From an uncultured Lachnospiraceae bacterium (GTDB lineage: Bacteria > Bacillota > Clostridia > Lachnospirales > Lachnospiraceae): a DNA stretch of 34,078 nt. The notes under the pieces were generated by a model. The model searched no databases. It saw nothing but the letters and a program-made list of their open reading frames with translations, and had not been told where the DNA came from. Location: contig CAMUZQ010000023.1 in assembly GCA_947165275.1 (NCBI GenBank), positions 1 through 34,078 of the forward strand, read 5' to 3'. Below, piece by piece: positions 1 to 9,275 of the stretch (within the stretch, counting starts at the first letter, position 1; each line of letters begins with the position of its first letter). Made by a program: the position numbers and the translations under genes.

Positions 1-101
1 TTTCCTTCAATTTTACTTCTCTCCTTTCTTGTCAGAACCTGGTGGATGAATTATCACTCAGCCCGTTTCCTATCAATTATCCTGTATTATTCACCCAATG
101 A

Positions 102-131
102 ATTATATCACAGATCGCGATCCTACTACAA
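102..131 (-). promoter_or_regulatory. Promoter pointing out of the left edge, with a palindrome in its spacer
   Basis: On the minus strand a TTGTAG -35 (126-131) lies 18 nt from a TATAAT -10 (102-107), preceded by TG at the extended -10 position. The spacer holds the perfect 10-bp palindrome GATCGCGATC (113-122), a possible operator. About 80 nt downstream is a strong AAAGGAG Shine-Dalgarno (21-27), 10 nt before a TTG at 8-10, so a further minus-strand gene probably begins at the very edge. No hairpin-plus-T-tract terminator is visible between the YfhO gene and this promoter. Confidence 0.5.
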
Positions 132-138
132 TAATAAA

Positions 139-2706
139 TCAGCATAAATCATCCCCTGGCTGTCTGCCCCGGATGACCTTGATAAGAAGGAGCAGAAAGG
201 CAGCTGATGACAGGAGTGACACGAAAAGGCCTGCACCGAATCCCGGAATATGATAATCCATGCTGATATGATGAACTCCCGCCGGGATCCCAAGCTTCAT
301 GAAAAGCCCGTAAAAGCCCTCAGGCTCAAGTCTTTCTTTTCCGTCAAGCATTATTTCCCATCCGGCCGAGACCGGGATCTCAAGCAAAAGCTCCTTACCT
401 TCAGGCATATCTGTGATCCCTTCGATATGCTCCTCGTCAAATTCCGTAAGCGTCAGGGCATCCCCGGAAAGAATGTCCGCAAGCTCCTGCATGTTTACAG
501 GATCAAACCTGTACAATCTGATCCTCAGTTTTTCACCGGAGTGCTCCTCATCTGCCTTAAGAGTTACCTCGTCCCCCTCCTCAAGTCTTCCAAGATCCAT
601 TATGCTCTCATAATCCATATCCTCGAATTTACCGTGGATCTCAGTGGAGAAGCTTACATATTCCTCTACAGTCTCTATATCCGACAAAGCCCAGGCATAA
701 TAATGTCCGTCCTCCGGGATCACGATACTGCAGCTTCCTTCATCCTCCGCGATACATCCATGCCCCACGGTCCGGAACACCTCATCTCCTCCCAGCTTCA
801 TGGAGACCTTATTCTGTCTGTCAAGGGGATCTGCTATGCCTTCATCATCCTTTTCAAAGCCGTAAGATCCCTCAGGGACAGCAAACCCGAAAGGAAGCAT
901 ATAAAGGCATTCATAGAGATAATCATCCTCCGCTTCACCTTTATAAAAAGCTATATCATAATCCGTTCCGTTATTCCTGTATTCATCCGCAAGAAGATAA
1001 TGCACTCCCAGAAGAGCCGAGGTGAAGGGGGTCATCCCCTCCGCCATATAATGCACCTTTGAAGCTTTCATTCCGAATTTCTTATAAAAATCCTCCGCGT
1101 CATTGTCTATGGTCGAGGAAAAGTAAGATGCATCATGATATCCTGCCATCGAAGACATATTCCTTATATTCTCATCCACGGTATCCAGCCTCGTAAAAAG
1201 CCCCTGATTGAGCGGATCCAGGGAGCAGGCTTTTGCGGAGAGCTCCCTGAAGGAGGAATTATGCCTGAAATAGCTCTCCCTCTTTATATCCCTCATGGAT
1301 GTCAGATTGAAATTTATCACAAGCTCGCAGACAAGAGTAAAGCACGCAGCGCACACTCCCCATCTGAAAAAGCTCTCCTCAGCAAATATATATAGAAGAA
1401 GGATAAGGAAATAAATGGCGATAAAGCTCCCGCTTATGATAAAGGTACTGATATCTGCATGCTCCTCCTCCCTGCAGAAAACAAAGCACAGGATAAATAC
1501 CGCCGCCGGAAAGAGCCCTCCCGCTATAAGACAGGGCTTTTTCATAAGGCTAATGCCGTCAAGAGCCTCATAGGCAAGGGTCAGATATGTAATTATGAGC
1601 AGGAAGGCCTGTCTTGCCGGTATGGAATCAGGATAATTAAAGCCGTGCCAGATAAACTCAAGGATATTCATATTGAAGGAAAGCCAGAATATCACAATAA
1701 GAGCTCCTCTTGCTATCTTATGCCTGAGCAGAATCTCCTTATTCATGAAGAAAAGAGGCAGGAATATAAGGACAGCCAAAGATGCATATACTCCGGGCTC
1801 GTGCCCAAGACCGGTCTCAACCTTGACCGCTGCAAGGGAGCGCAGCATAAGCTCAAAGGGTGTCATATAAAATCTGATCTCATCAGGCAGGCTGTTTCCG
1901 GTAAAGGAGGTATCCTTAATGATCTCAAGCTCCGGTATCAGAAGTATCCCCGACATTCCCGCCGCTGTCACCGAAGCTGAGACAAAACGCAGCAGGGATA
2001 AAAAAAGCTTCTTGATCCCTCTGATGCTTTCGACAGCGGTTATGATGAAATAAAGAATGAAGAATATATCGATTATCATGGCGATATAGTAGTTCGTCCA
2101 TGTGATAAAGGCCATGATGAGTATGTATATCATGGTGCTCTTCTCTTTTTCGGGCCCCTTTACCATCTTCTCAAAATACATTATCGCAAGTGGAGCCAGA
2201 GCTATCCCCCACATCCACATTACATTCCAGTCAAAGGCTGCCACATACCCGGAAAAGCCGTAGCAAAGCGAAAAAAACACCGGACAGATCACGGGGAGCC
2301 TCTGGTCCCTGAATATGAGATAACGGCACATTGAAGCAGAGGCCAGGGATATCTTCAGAAATGTTATATAGGTAAGGAATTCAAGCAATGCCCCCTCGGG
2401 TATGAATATGCTGAGGAGATTCAGGGGATCCGAAAGATAATATACATACATTGCATAAAAGGAGGATCCGAGTCCAAGATCAAAGCTGTATTTCAGGCTT
2501 CTTCCCTCTGAAAGCCTTCGTCTTAATTCATAAAGGAAGGGAAGGTACTGATGATAGAAGTCCTTTCTCAAAAAGGTGGAGCCGCCTGCAGGAAATATTC
2601 CCTGGATGATGCAGTAGACGATCAGCAGAAAAAAGGATATGACGAATGCAGCGGCGCAGGGATGCTCCTTAAACTCCTGCCTTATCTTATCTGTCAAAGA
2701 GTTCAT
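139..2706 (-). CDS. YfhO-family multi-pass membrane protein
   Basis: This 855-aa protein has many hydrophobic segments from residue 17 onward, a large soluble region at about residues 480-825, and a last membrane segment near 828-848 before a short basic tail. The early motif pattern (GG, KDFYHQYLPF, a Gly-rich turn, YYLSDPLNLL) and the later LLGVHYLLADE stretch are typical of YfhO proteins. In Bacillus, YfhO acts with a polyprenyl-phosphate glycosyltransferase in glycosylating lipoteichoic acid, and the fold is GT-C-like. The ATG lies inside the end of the upstream LtaS-like gene (20-nt overlap), implying translational coupling and a shared role in decorating an anionic surface polymer. The exact sugar and acceptor cannot be read from the sequence. 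Confidence 0.85.
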   Translation of the reverse strand: MNSLTDKIRQEFKEHPCAAAFVISFFLLIVYCIIQGIFPAGGSTFLRKDFYHQYLPFLYELRRRLSEGRSLKYSFDLGLGSSFYAMYVYYLSDPLNLLSIFIPEGALLEFLTYITFLKISLASASMCRYLIFRDQRLPVICPVFFSLCYGFSGYVAAFDWNVMWMWGIALAPLAIMYFEKMVKGPEKEKSTMIYILIMAFITWTNYYIAMIIDIFFILYFIITAVESIRGIKKLFLSLLRFVSASVTAAGMSGILLIPELEIIKDTSFTGNSLPDEIRFYMTPFELMLRSLAAVKVETGLGHEPGVYASLAVLIFLPLFFMNKEILLRHKIARGALIVIFWLSFNMNILEFIWHGFNYPDSIPARQAFLLIITYLTLAYEALDGISLMKKPCLIAGGLFPAAVFILCFVFCREEEHADISTFIISGSFIAIYFLILLLYIFAEESFFRWGVCAACFTLVCELVINFNLTSMRDIKRESYFRHNSSFRELSAKACSLDPLNQGLFTRLDTVDENIRNMSSMAGYHDASYFSSTIDNDAEDFYKKFGMKASKVHYMAEGMTPFTSALLGVHYLLADEYRNNGTDYDIAFYKGEAEDDYLYECLYMLPFGFAVPEGSYGFEKDDEGIADPLDRQNKVSMKLGGDEVFRTVGHGCIAEDEGSCSIVIPEDGHYYAWALSDIETVEEYVSFSTEIHGKFEDMDYESIMDLGRLEEGDEVTLKADEEHSGEKLRIRLYRFDPVNMQELADILSGDALTLTEFDEEHIEGITDMPEGKELLLEIPVSAGWEIMLDGKERLEPEGFYGLFMKLGIPAGVHHISMDYHIPGFGAGLFVSLLSSAAFLLLLIKVIRGRQPGDDLC

Positions 2707-4477
2707 AATACTGAAGAGTCCTGTAGTCGGAAATATCCCCGTTCTCCTTTATCTCCCTGTCGTCAAGCCTTCTTCCTTCCTGATCCATAGTCCTTATTGC
2801 AGACAGGATGGGATACCTGGAATAAAGCCCTTTTAAGAATACCCTGTAGCTGTCAAGGCCTGCGCCTGCAGTCTCAAGCACCCTGTTCCCGAGGAAATTT
2901 GCACTCATGTCGCACCCATTGCCGCCCTCGATATCAAAATTGGCCCAGATCACATAGGGGACGATATAGCGTTTTTCCACATCCTCTTCCGAAAGGTTCC
3001 TTGAATCCTTCCCCAAAAGCTTCCATATGGGACGCACTACAGAATCAGAGGGCTGATGGTCTCCGTACATAACTATAACGACGGGATCGTCTGTATCCCG
3101 GAAATGATCCGTAAGATATTCAAATGCCTCATCGGATCTTTTTACAAGCGTGAGATAACGCTCCGTGGCCCTTACATTTTTTAATCCCTCACGGCCTTTG
3201 ATCTCAATATCAACAGGAAGATTCTCATAATCCTTTTCATAAGGGCTGTGATTCTGCATAGTCACACAGAATGCGAAAAATGGCTTCCCTCCTTTTTTGA
3301 GATTCTCCTCATATTCCCTGATTATCTGCTCTGAACAGGCCATATCGCTGATATAATCGCGCACCTTAGATGAATCCTTCGCAAAATCATCCCGGAAGAG
3401 TATCTTCTCAAAGCCGAGCTGGGGATATACCCTGTTCCTCTCCCAGCCTGCGGGAAGATAGGGATGCATGCCCACTGTGGCATATCCCTGATCCCTTAAA
3501 TATGCAGGCATCGCATAGATTCCCTCATCCACATACTGCTGATAGGGTATGGAACCCTCGGGAAGAAAGAGCAGTGAATCCCCCGTGAGGAATTCAAATT
3601 CCGAATTCGGTGTATTGCCACCCACTATGGATACATTAAGCTCTCCGGTCACGGCATTCTCATATTCTCCCCTCTGCAGGGAATGCACATAGGGCATATA
3701 GTCCTCATTTGTTTCAAAATCCCCCAGCACGGAAGGATCCGAGAAGGCCTCGTTCATTATGACTATTATGCTGGCTTTTTTTTCGCCGCAGGCTATGGGA
3801 GAAAAGCTGTCAAGCTTTTCCTTCGCAGCCTCTGCGGAATATCCCTCCGGCCTGTCAACATTGACATACTGAAGCTCCATGAGAAATGCAGTCAGAGTAC
3901 CGTCACGTTCGGATATAGCCGTAGGGGTGAAAAGCTTTGTATAGAACCCGAATATATCCCGGGCGGCTTCAGTCTGTACAAAGGCTGTATAGAGCATCAT
4001 TGCTCCTGCTGATAAAAGGACTCCGAGGGCTCTGATGCCAAAGGATACTCCCTTTTCACACAGATCCCTGAGCTTAAGATCCGCAAAACCGCAGATGATA
4101 AACAGGAGTATAAAACCGATGATACATAATAAAGCCCTGCCTCCGGGCATATAATCATATCCTCCTGCAACCTCAGCAGCCGTCCCGAGTGATCCCAGAT
4201 CCCAGGGAAGCAGGGTGACTCCGCGGAATTCCACAAGATAATATTCCATAAGCCCTGCGATCATAAAGAATACACACATTATCCTGAGGGATATCTTCAG
4301 GCTTCCGCTCAGGAAGAAAAAGAAGGTGTTTATAAGAATAAAAAGAAGGATATTCAATACCTGTATCCCCGCCTTCATCCTTACGAAAGGATTGTGTGTG
4401 TATGCTTCAAAAAGATACATCACAAGGGCGGGGACGATAATGTACAGCAGAAGATTTCTGATCCTGCCGGGATTCAT
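2687..4477 (-). CDS. LtaS-like phosphoglycerol transferase (sulfatase fold)
   Basis: This 596-aa protein has about five membrane segments in residues 8-165 followed by an extracellular alkaline-phosphatase/sulfatase-type domain from about 233. Visible catalytic elements are the metal ligand Glu243 (IVIMNEAF), the nucleophile Thr289 in GGNTPNSEFEFLTG, His410 in MQNHSPY, and Asp473-His474 in MYGDHQPSD. This is the layout of lipoteichoic acid synthase and related enzymes, which move glycerol-phosphate from phosphatidylglycerol onto a polymer or glycan outside the membrane. Its ATG overlaps the purA stop codon as ATGA, and its 3' end overlaps the YfhO gene. The family also includes phosphoglycerol transferases that modify other surface glycans, so true LTA polymerase activity is not certain. 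Confidence 0.85.
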   Translation of the reverse strand: MNPGRIRNLLLYIIVPALVMYLFEAYTHNPFVRMKAGIQVLNILLFILINTFFFFLSGSLKISLRIMCVFFMIAGLMEYYLVEFRGVTLLPWDLGSLGTAAEVAGGYDYMPGGRALLCIIGFILLFIICGFADLKLRDLCEKGVSFGIRALGVLLSAGAMMLYTAFVQTEAARDIFGFYTKLFTPTAISERDGTLTAFLMELQYVNVDRPEGYSAEAAKEKLDSFSPIACGEKKASIIVIMNEAFSDPSVLGDFETNEDYMPYVHSLQRGEYENAVTGELNVSIVGGNTPNSEFEFLTGDSLLFLPEGSIPYQQYVDEGIYAMPAYLRDQGYATVGMHPYLPAGWERNRVYPQLGFEKILFRDDFAKDSSKVRDYISDMACSEQIIREYEENLKKGGKPFFAFCVTMQNHSPYEKDYENLPVDIEIKGREGLKNVRATERYLTLVKRSDEAFEYLTDHFRDTDDPVVIVMYGDHQPSDSVVRPIWKLLGKDSRNLSEEDVEKRYIVPYVIWANFDIEGGNGCDMSANFLGNRVLETAGAGLDSYRVFLKGLYSRYPILSAIRTMDQEGRRLDDREIKENGDISDYRTLQYYELFDR

Positions 4478-5748
4478 CTGTAGATGATATCTTCCCTTGC
4501 AGGTCCGTTTGATATCATTGTCACGGGATATCCGATCTGCTTTTCAATGAAAAGGATATAATCCCTGCATTTCTCAGGAAGGTCTTCAAATTTTCTTATG
4601 CCTCTAATATCGCACTTCCAGCCGGGAAGTGTGGTGAGCACCGGCCTGGCCTTTTCAAGTGCACGGGGATTCGGGAATTCATGCACCCTCTTTCCGTCGA
4701 TCTCATAATCAGTACATACAGGGATCTCGTCAAGATATCCCAGAGCATCTATAACGGTAAAGGCGACATCCGTGGTTCCCTGAACCCTGCAGCCGTAACG
4801 GCTTGCGACACAGTCATACCATCCCACCCTTCTGGGTCTTCCGGTAGTGGCACCGTATTCGCCTCCGTCTCCTCCGTGCTGTCTCAGCTCCTCGGCCTCG
4901 TCACCGAATATCTCCGATGTAAAGGCTCCTGCTCCCACTGCAGATGAATAAGCCTTTGAAACAGTTACTATCTTTGTTATCTCATGAGGAGCGATCCCCA
5001 GACTCACCGCGCCGTAGGAAGCTATGGGCGATGAAGAGGTTACCATGGGATATATCCCGTTATCAGGATCCTTCATAGAGCCCAGCTGACCCTCAAGGAG
5101 GATAGTCTTTCCCTTTTTCAGCTCCTCAGTGCAATAAAGACTGACATCCGTAAGATAGGGCTTGATTATGTCCCTGTATTCCATGCAGGTTTCAAAAAGC
5201 TCCTTCGGATCAAGGGGATCCTTATGATACAGTCCGGTGAGCATCACATTCTTCAAAGTGCATATGTCCTCAAGCTTTTCCTTCAGATAATCCTCATCAA
5301 AAAGCTCACAGGCCTGTATACCCTTTTTCGCATATTTATCCGAATAAAAAGGCGCTATACCGCTTTTTGTAGAGCCGAAGGCCTTCCCTGAAAGCCTCTC
5401 CTCCTCACATACATCGAAAAGGATGTGATAAGGCATGAGGAGCTGTACTCTTTCCGAAATAAGTATGGCCGGTCTTGGGACACCCTTTGAAACTATCTCA
5501 TCCACCTCGGACTTGAGCTTCATAACGTCAAGCGCCACGCCCGATCCTATGACATTTGTGACATTTTCATTAAAAACCCCTGAAGGACAGGTATGAAGGG
5601 CAAATTTGCCGTACTTGTTCTTGATCGTATGTCCCGCATTGGCTCCGCCCTGAAAACGGGCTACAACATCAGCATCCTCAGCAAGAACATCCGTGATCTT
5701 GCCCTTGCCCTCATCTCCCCAGTTAGCTCCGACTATAGCCTTGACCAT
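4474..5748 (-). CDS. purA: Adenylosuccinate synthetase
   Basis: PurA makes adenylosuccinate from IMP, aspartate and GTP, the first committed step from IMP to AMP in the cytoplasm. The 424-aa length is normal for the family. The signature loop GDEGKGK sits at residues 11-17 with the catalytic Asp12, and His40 in GGANAGHTI is the second catalytic residue. The GTP/IMP-binding segments around EGQLGSMKD and TTGRPRRVGW are present. The ATG directly follows the purB TAA, and the ribosome-binding site GGAGGTG lies within the last purB codons. PurB and PurA catalyse consecutive steps of AMP synthesis, so the pairing is functional. No frameshift or missing key residue was seen. Confidence 0.97.
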   Translation of the reverse strand: MVKAIVGANWGDEGKGKITDVLAEDADVVARFQGGANAGHTIKNKYGKFALHTCPSGVFNENVTNVIGSGVALDVMKLKSEVDEIVSKGVPRPAILISERVQLLMPYHILFDVCEEERLSGKAFGSTKSGIAPFYSDKYAKKGIQACELFDEDYLKEKLEDICTLKNVMLTGLYHKDPLDPKELFETCMEYRDIIKPYLTDVSLYCTEELKKGKTILLEGQLGSMKDPDNGIYPMVTSSSPIASYGAVSLGIAPHEITKIVTVSKAYSSAVGAGAFTSEIFGDEAEELRQHGGDGGEYGATTGRPRRVGWYDCVASRYGCRVQGTTDVAFTVIDALGYLDEIPVCTDYEIDGKRVHEFPNPRALEKARPVLTTLPGWKCDIRGIRKFEDLPEKCRDYILFIEKQIGYPVTMISNGPAREDIIYR

Positions 5749-7185
5749 TTATACATTCACCTCCGCTTTCTCTCCAAGCAAATCCTCATACTTCCTGAGC
5801 ACAGGCTCTACATATTCTTTAAGGAACCTCTCCACCTGATGTGACGCGCAGCCGGTATAATTAACAGGATCAAGACCGGCTTTAAGCTCCTCAAGGGAAA
5901 CTCCGAACATATCCTCATCTGCTATAAGCTCCAGCAGATCATTGTCAAGCCCCTCGCTCTTGACATGCCGTCCGGCCTCCATCGAAAGCTCTCTTATCTT
6001 CTCATGGAGCTCCTGACGGTTGCCGCCCTTATTGACGCAGTCCATCATGATATTCTCCGTAGCCATGAACGGAAGCTCTGCCATAAGATGCTTGCGGATG
6101 ACCTTATCATATACGACCAGCCCGTCAACCACATTCAGATCCAGAGTCAGTATTCCGTCAATTGCAAGAAACGCCTCGGGGACAGAAAGCCTCTTATTGG
6201 CAGAATCATCAAGAGTCCTCTCAAACCACTGCACGGAGGAGGTGATCCAGGTATTCATCGTATCACTCATCACATATCTGGAAAGGGACGCTATCCTTTC
6301 GGATCTCATGGGATTCCTCTTGTATGCCATTGCAGAGGAGCCTATCTGTGATTTCTCAAAGGGCTCCTCAACCTCTTTTAAATGCTGGAGGAGTCTTATA
6401 TCATTTGACATCTTATGTGAGGATGCCGCTATGCCGGCAAGTACATTAAGTACTCTGGCATCCACCTTCCTGGAATAGGTCTGTCCGGAGACGGGATAGC
6501 AGGAAGCAAATCCCATCTTCTCAGCTATCATCGGATCGAGCCTGTCAACCTTGTCCATATCCCCGTCAAAAAGCTCAAGGAAGGAGGCCTGTGTTCCCGT
6601 AGTTCCCTTTGATCCCAGAAGCTTCAGGGAATCCATGACATATTCGAGATCATCAAGATCCATCAGAAAATCCTGAAGCCAGAGCGAAGCCCTCTTGCCC
6701 ACTGTGGTAGGCTGCGCCGGCTGGAAATGTGTGAACCCGAGAGTGGGCAGATCCTTGTATCTGCCGGCAAACTCCGAAAGCTCCGATATGACATTCACAA
6801 GCTTCCTTTTCACAAGCTCCAGGGCATCACGCATTATTATAATGTCCGTATTATCTCCGACATAACAGGAGGTTGCGCCTAAATGTATGATGCCCGCAGC
6901 CTTCGGACATTGCTTCCCGAAGGCATAGACATGGCTCATCACATCATGCCGCACTTCCTTTTCACGCTCTCTTGCCACTTCATAATTGATATCAAAGACA
7001 TGTGCCTTCATCTCATCTATCTGCTCGTCCGTGATATTAAGCCCGAGCTCCTTCTCGACCTCGGCAAGCGCTATCCAAAGCTTCCTCCAGGTGGAGAATT
7101 TCTTGTCCTCAGAGAAGATATACTGCATCTCCTTACCTGCATACCTCTCAGAAAGAGGACTGATATATCTGTCAGTATCGCCCAT
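5749..7185 (-). CDS. purB: Adenylosuccinate lyase
   Basis: This 478-aa enzyme belongs to the fumarase/aspartase superfamily. It splits SAICAR into AICAR plus fumarate and adenylosuccinate into AMP plus fumarate. The family signature is at residues 283-294 (SSAMAYKRNPMR), and the other conserved blocks are at about 100-113 (IHLGATSCYVGDN) and 149-161 (LGFTHFQPAQPTT). The start is the ATG at 7185, preceded by AAGGAAG. A strong promoter lies about 50 nt upstream, so purB leads its own transcription unit purB-purA-ltaS-like-yfhO-like. Length and motifs match the longer, clostridial/eukaryotic-like PurB subgroup. Confidence 0.97.
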   Translation of the reverse strand: MGDTDRYISPLSERYAGKEMQYIFSEDKKFSTWRKLWIALAEVEKELGLNITDEQIDEMKAHVFDINYEVAREREKEVRHDVMSHVYAFGKQCPKAAGIIHLGATSCYVGDNTDIIIMRDALELVKRKLVNVISELSEFAGRYKDLPTLGFTHFQPAQPTTVGKRASLWLQDFLMDLDDLEYVMDSLKLLGSKGTTGTQASFLELFDGDMDKVDRLDPMIAEKMGFASCYPVSGQTYSRKVDARVLNVLAGIAASSHKMSNDIRLLQHLKEVEEPFEKSQIGSSAMAYKRNPMRSERIASLSRYVMSDTMNTWITSSVQWFERTLDDSANKRLSVPEAFLAIDGILTLDLNVVDGLVVYDKVIRKHLMAELPFMATENIMMDCVNKGGNRQELHEKIRELSMEAGRHVKSEGLDNDLLELIADEDMFGVSLEELKAGLDPVNYTGCASHQVERFLKEYVEPVLRKYEDLLGEKAEVNV

Positions 7186-7240
7186 ATGCTCTTCCTTTCC
7201 CGGCTGTTGTCATTTTACCGGAACAACAAAACAACGAGTT

Positions 7241-7282
7241 ATTATATACTACGCCATACCTGATTTCAAATACCGCCGGTAT
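7241..7282 (-). promoter_or_regulatory. Sigma-A promoter of the purB operon with adjacent inverted repeat
   Basis: The minus strand carries TTGAAA (7264-7269), a 17-nt spacer and TATAAT (7241-7246), a near-consensus sigma-A promoter giving a leader of about 50 nt before purB. Immediately upstream of the -35 is a perfect inverted repeat, ATACCG-C-CGGTAT (7270-7282), well placed for an operator; its one-base centre makes it a poor hairpin terminator for the gene before it. No recognisable riboswitch fits in the short leader. Confidence 0.8.
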
Positions 7283-7286
7283 CCTG

Positions 7287-8510
7287 CTATTCGTAGGAGG
7301 CTACGATGTCCAGTATCTCATTTGCATAATTCGGATATTTGGCGACAAGCTCCTGTACCTCCTTCTTCGCCGCATCCCTGTTATCGGAATTATAGGAGAT
7401 CCTTTTTCTCAGCCCCTGCCTTCTGGCTACCAGCTCATGTCTAAGCTCCACCATCTCTCTTCTGTCCGCTATCGCATCCGCCTGATGAAGCCAGAGCATC
7501 GGGAAATTGACATTGGCATTGACAAGCTCTTTCCTGAATCTTTCCTCTGCTGCGTCAAGCTCCGAGCTCGTGCGTCTCATGAGCAGACGCTCGTCTCTCT
7601 CCTCCTGATACAGCCTCCAGTTGTATGCAAGCTCATCGGAGGAATTGATATGATATTTCTCATACTCATAGGTTACAAGATTCTGTATGTTCACGAACCT
7701 GATCTTGACCGTATTCTGCTTTGCTATGATCTGATTGATCTGGTTGGTCGTGCGGCGGTTCACGCTTCTGGCATTGAGGAAGGCCGAGAAGGACAGCGCC
7801 AGTGTTATGGACCCCAGGGCAGCTGCGATTATAAATCCCGGAAGGACATTCATCTTGAACATGAACTGCATCAGCAGGAGTATCAGCATGACAAAGCCCA
7901 TGGCGAATACTGTGATCACCGCAGTATTCCTGCAGCTTATCTCCTTTACTATGGCTTCTCTTCTGGTAAACTGTCTGGAGACCTTCTCACCCTCAAGCTT
8001 CCTCAGATCATCCCTTACGAGCTCCTTATAATCCTCATGCTCCTTGAGCTCATCAAGAGCCTTGGGCATATCCTTTGATATCGCTTCCATCTGATAATAG
8101 AGAGCATCGCTGATCTTACCGACCCTCTTTGAATAAGACTGTGTCCTTTTTGTCAGATTTACAACATTCTCCGCAGCCAGGATCAGCCTGTTGCCTGACT
8201 CCTCGGGTATCTGCTCTATAAGCTCGCAGTCCTTCAGATAATCCGTCACATACCTGTATTCCTTTGAAGCGGAATCGATCTCTGTCGTGCATTCCGCCAT
8301 CTGATCACAAAGATTCCTTATATATCTCTGCCTTAAGTGCCTGGAGGACATATCCACCTCGGCCCGGTCCATCTGCTCTACCTCCGGGAGGTCCTCCTTC
8401 ATATACCCGTCATCAAAATAATCATGATCCTCGTCATAATCCTCATCATAATCGTATGGATCACGTCCTTTACGGGAAAACAGATCTTTTATCCTGGAAA
8501 AAAGCCCCAT
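7287..8510 (-). CDS. Membrane-anchored coiled-coil protein of the DUF5717/DUF5716 module
   Basis: This 407-aa protein has no function I can name. It starts with a short basic segment, then a striking Asp/Tyr-rich stretch (residues 17-36), a long charged helical region (about 48-190), two membrane segments (about 196-216 and 222-245) and a second helical, probably coiled-coil, region to the C-terminus. With both long arms on the same side of a two-helix hairpin, they probably face the cytoplasm. Its ATG abuts the stop codon of the preceding gene. It is the last gene of the four-gene module and the only one with membrane segments, so it may tether the soluble partners to the membrane; that role is inference. 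Confidence 0.75.
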   Translation of the reverse strand: MGLFSRIKDLFSRKGRDPYDYDEDYDEDHDYFDDGYMKEDLPEVEQMDRAEVDMSSRHLRQRYIRNLCDQMAECTTEIDSASKEYRYVTDYLKDCELIEQIPEESGNRLILAAENVVNLTKRTQSYSKRVGKISDALYYQMEAISKDMPKALDELKEHEDYKELVRDDLRKLEGEKVSRQFTRREAIVKEISCRNTAVITVFAMGFVMLILLLMQFMFKMNVLPGFIIAAALGSITLALSFSAFLNARSVNRRTTNQINQIIAKQNTVKIRFVNIQNLVTYEYEKYHINSSDELAYNWRLYQEERDERLLMRRTSSELDAAEERFRKELVNANVNFPMLWLHQADAIADRREMVELRHELVARRQGLRKRISYNSDNRDAAKKEVQELVAKYPNYANEILDIVASYE

Positions 8511-9275
8511 CTAGATCATCCTTCTGTAATCGGCCTTAAGCCTGTTGCTCAGTCTCTCCGCCCCAAGCCTGCCTGCATAAGATTTTTCTCTCAGTCTTTT
8601 TTTAAGCTCCGCCATCTCCACGGGCTCCCTTGTCATCTCCTCGATCTCCTTTGAAAGACCCTCATCCGGATGCTGCTTTACGAGCATATCTATATAATCC
8701 ACCCTGGACATGGCAAGCTTCCTGCAGAAAAAGGTCTTTCTTTCATCCCCTGCTGCGCTGAAGCACTCAGCGGCCTTACCGAAGAGGAAATACAGTGCGT
8801 AGAGCTTCCCGAGCTTACCCAAAAGCTCCCTGTATTTCAGCCCTTCACGCTCTGCACCCGCGTCCATAAGCTCCCTGGCATGCTCATACAGAAGGATCGC
8901 CGAACGGTATTTGCTGTTTTCCACAAGGAAGTCCCCCCTGGCGATGAGCCGGATGAACTCATTTGTATCCGTACCGTCCTTCAGCATCTTCACGATACCT
9001 GAAACGGTCTCTCCGCTCATATAATGTCTGTATGAAAAGAGTGTCCTGACATATCCCGTGATATCCTTTTCCATCCTCAGGTCATCCGAAAGATCCGGAA
9101 GAGCCAGTTTTTCCTTAATGAAAGCAATAAGCTCCTCCTTCATCAGAAAATCCCCCAGATCGTACAGGCGCTCCTTTATCACAAAGCACAGCTCCTCAAA
9201 TGAGTGTACAGCTGCCGAAAGCTCAGGTATATGATATGGATTTTGGGAATAAACACCTATAGGCTCGTATATCAT
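8511..9275 (-). CDS. Small all-helical, TPR-like protein of the module
   Basis: This 254-aa protein is not assigned to a named family. It appears all-helical and soluble. Residues of about 105-175 (containing ENSKYRSAILLYEHA and LFGKAAECFSAAGD) resemble two tetratricopeptide-type hairpins, and the C-terminal 60 residues are Lys/Arg/Glu-rich. The start ATG shares one base with the stop of the upstream Hsp70-like gene (TAATG) and has GAGGTG as ribosome-binding site, so the two are probably made in a fixed ratio. TPR proteins are common adaptors for Hsp70-type ATPases, which suits its place next to one, but no catalytic feature is seen. Confidence 0.72.
   Translation of the reverse strand: MIYEPIGVYSQNPYHIPELSAAVHSFEELCFVIKERLYDLGDFLMKEELIAFIKEKLALPDLSDDLRMEKDITGYVRTLFSYRHYMSGETVSGIVKMLKDGTDTNEFIRLIARGDFLVENSKYRSAILLYEHARELMDAGAEREGLKYRELLGKLGKLYALYFLFGKAAECFSAAGDERKTFFCRKLAMSRVDYIDMLVKQHPDEGLSKEIEEMTREPVEMAELKKRLREKSYAGRLGAERLSNRLKADYRRMI

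Noticed and set aside
250-1062. Plus-strand open frame opposite the YfhO-family gene
   Set aside because: It has no plausible ribosome-binding site or family resemblance and lies wholly antisense to a well-supported gene.
7211-7231. Possible PurR box in the purB leader (CCGGAACA)
   Set aside because: It differs from the known CCGAACA-type half-sites by an inserted base and has no properly spaced partner.
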